Source: Lachnospiraceae bacterium (GTDB lineage: Bacteria; Bacillota; Clostridia; Lachnospirales; Lachnospiraceae). From it: DNA of 12,757 nucleotides. Under the pieces are notes generated by a model that ran no database searches, was not told the origin of the DNA, and worked only from the letters and a program-made list of their open reading frames with translations. Shown one piece after another: positions 12,479-12,757 of the stretch (its first letter is position 1; the number at the start of each line of letters is the position of its first letter). The DNA is taken from positions 1 to 12,757 of the forward strand of contig JAAVAF010000051.1 of assembly GCA_014804225.1 (NCBI GenBank). The letters run 5' to 3'. The position numbers were made by a program, and so were the translations under genes.

Positions 12479-12757
12479 ATGAAAAAATTTTTTTTACGGC
12501 TGATTACACTGTGTATGTGTGTCAGTATATTAAATTTGGGGTGTTATTTTACGACACAGGCGGCTGAAGGGAAGAAGGATTATAAGATTATGGTAAATCG
12601 CGCTGCTAACTGTGTGACTGTGTATGAGAAGGATACGTCTGGCGCGTACAGCATTCCCGTAAAGGCATTTGTCTGTTCGTGTGGGCGCGAAGGACATAAA
12701 ACGCCGCTTGGCACCTATAAGACAAGCAATTATTATGAGTGGCGGGTTATGGTGGAT
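12479..12757 (+). CDS. L,D-transpeptidase (YkuD family), N-terminal part, runs off the window
   Basis: The first 93 residues are present and the frame is open at the window end. The N-terminus is a signal peptide: M-K-K-F-F-L-R, a hydrophobic core to about residue 24, and a possible signal peptidase I site near T-Q-A-A (26-29). A cysteine at 22 (L-N-L-G-C) resembles a lipobox, but position -3 is Asn. The mature part begins K-I-M-V-N-R-A-A-N-C-V-T-V-Y and has K-T-P-L-G-T-Y (74-80), the usual start of the YkuD fold. The catalytic S-H-G-C-x-R would lie beyond the window. Such enzymes make 3-3 cross-links in peptidoglycan or attach proteins to it. Start: GAGGAGA lies 6 nt before ATG 12479. Only weak promoter candidates are visible at 12393-12421. 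Confidence 0.82.
   Translation, partial: MKKFFLRLITLCMCVSILNLGCYFTTQAAEGKKDYKIMVNRAANCVTVYEKDTSGAYSIPVKAFVCSCGREGHKTPLGTYKTSNYYEWRVMVD

Noticed and set aside
1..12757. CRISPR arrays, tRNA or rRNA genes, insertion-sequence ends
   Set aside because: No regularly spaced repeats, cloverleaf with CCA-type end, or transposase was seen on either strand by eye.

Overview
The window looks like a chromosomal segment of a low-GC, spore-forming Clostridia bacterium, most likely Lachnospiraceae. The evidence is strong AGGAGG ribosome binding sites, sigma-A promoters with 17-nt spacers, a lysine riboswitch ahead of dapA, a YerC/TrpR-like regulator, a DUF1836 protein and a SleC-like spore-cortex gene. Species cannot be named from the sequence alone.

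Left end (1 to about 1980): the right-hand end of an integrated mobile element. It holds a damaged small gene, a perfect inverted repeat, and a large serine recombinase gene read toward the element boundary. The boundary lies inside a minus-strand gene whose product resembles the N-terminal part of clostridial SleC-like, peptidoglycan-binding cortex proteins. That gene is cut just after a conserved Y-T-E-W-Y motif, and the recombinase finishes its last codons and stop on sequence that belongs to the interrupted gene. This resembles the sporulation-gene-interrupting elements skin (sigK) and SP-beta (spsM), and it is the most interesting part of the window. The other half of the gene should lie beyond the left edge.

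Middle left (1929-5588), minus strand: typA/bipA (ribosome-associated GTPase) with a good promoter, then a serine-rich uncharacterised gene with its own promoter, then the interrupted SleC-like gene.

Middle right (5589-9766), plus strand: an SSB-type protein with two apparent OB-folds, a CobA/CobO-type ATP:corrinoid adenosyltransferase homologue with an unusual P-loop, and a strong terminator. After these comes a perfect-consensus promoter, a lysine riboswitch with terminator, and the cluster dapA-dapB-hisA. The first two enzymes make lysine/diaminopimelate precursors. The third is a HisA isomerase of the eukaryotic (yeast HIS6) type, so histidine biosynthesis appears to be under lysine-riboswitch control.

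Right end (9767-12757): a membrane-anchored coiled-coil protein with a degenerate LytM/M23 domain converges on a yerC-like gene. Their two stop codons share one CTAG inside a terminator hairpin. Then follow a DUF1836 protein, an uncharacterised 129-residue protein with a terminator, and the start of a secreted L,D-transpeptidase that runs off the window. No tRNA, rRNA or CRISPR array was seen.
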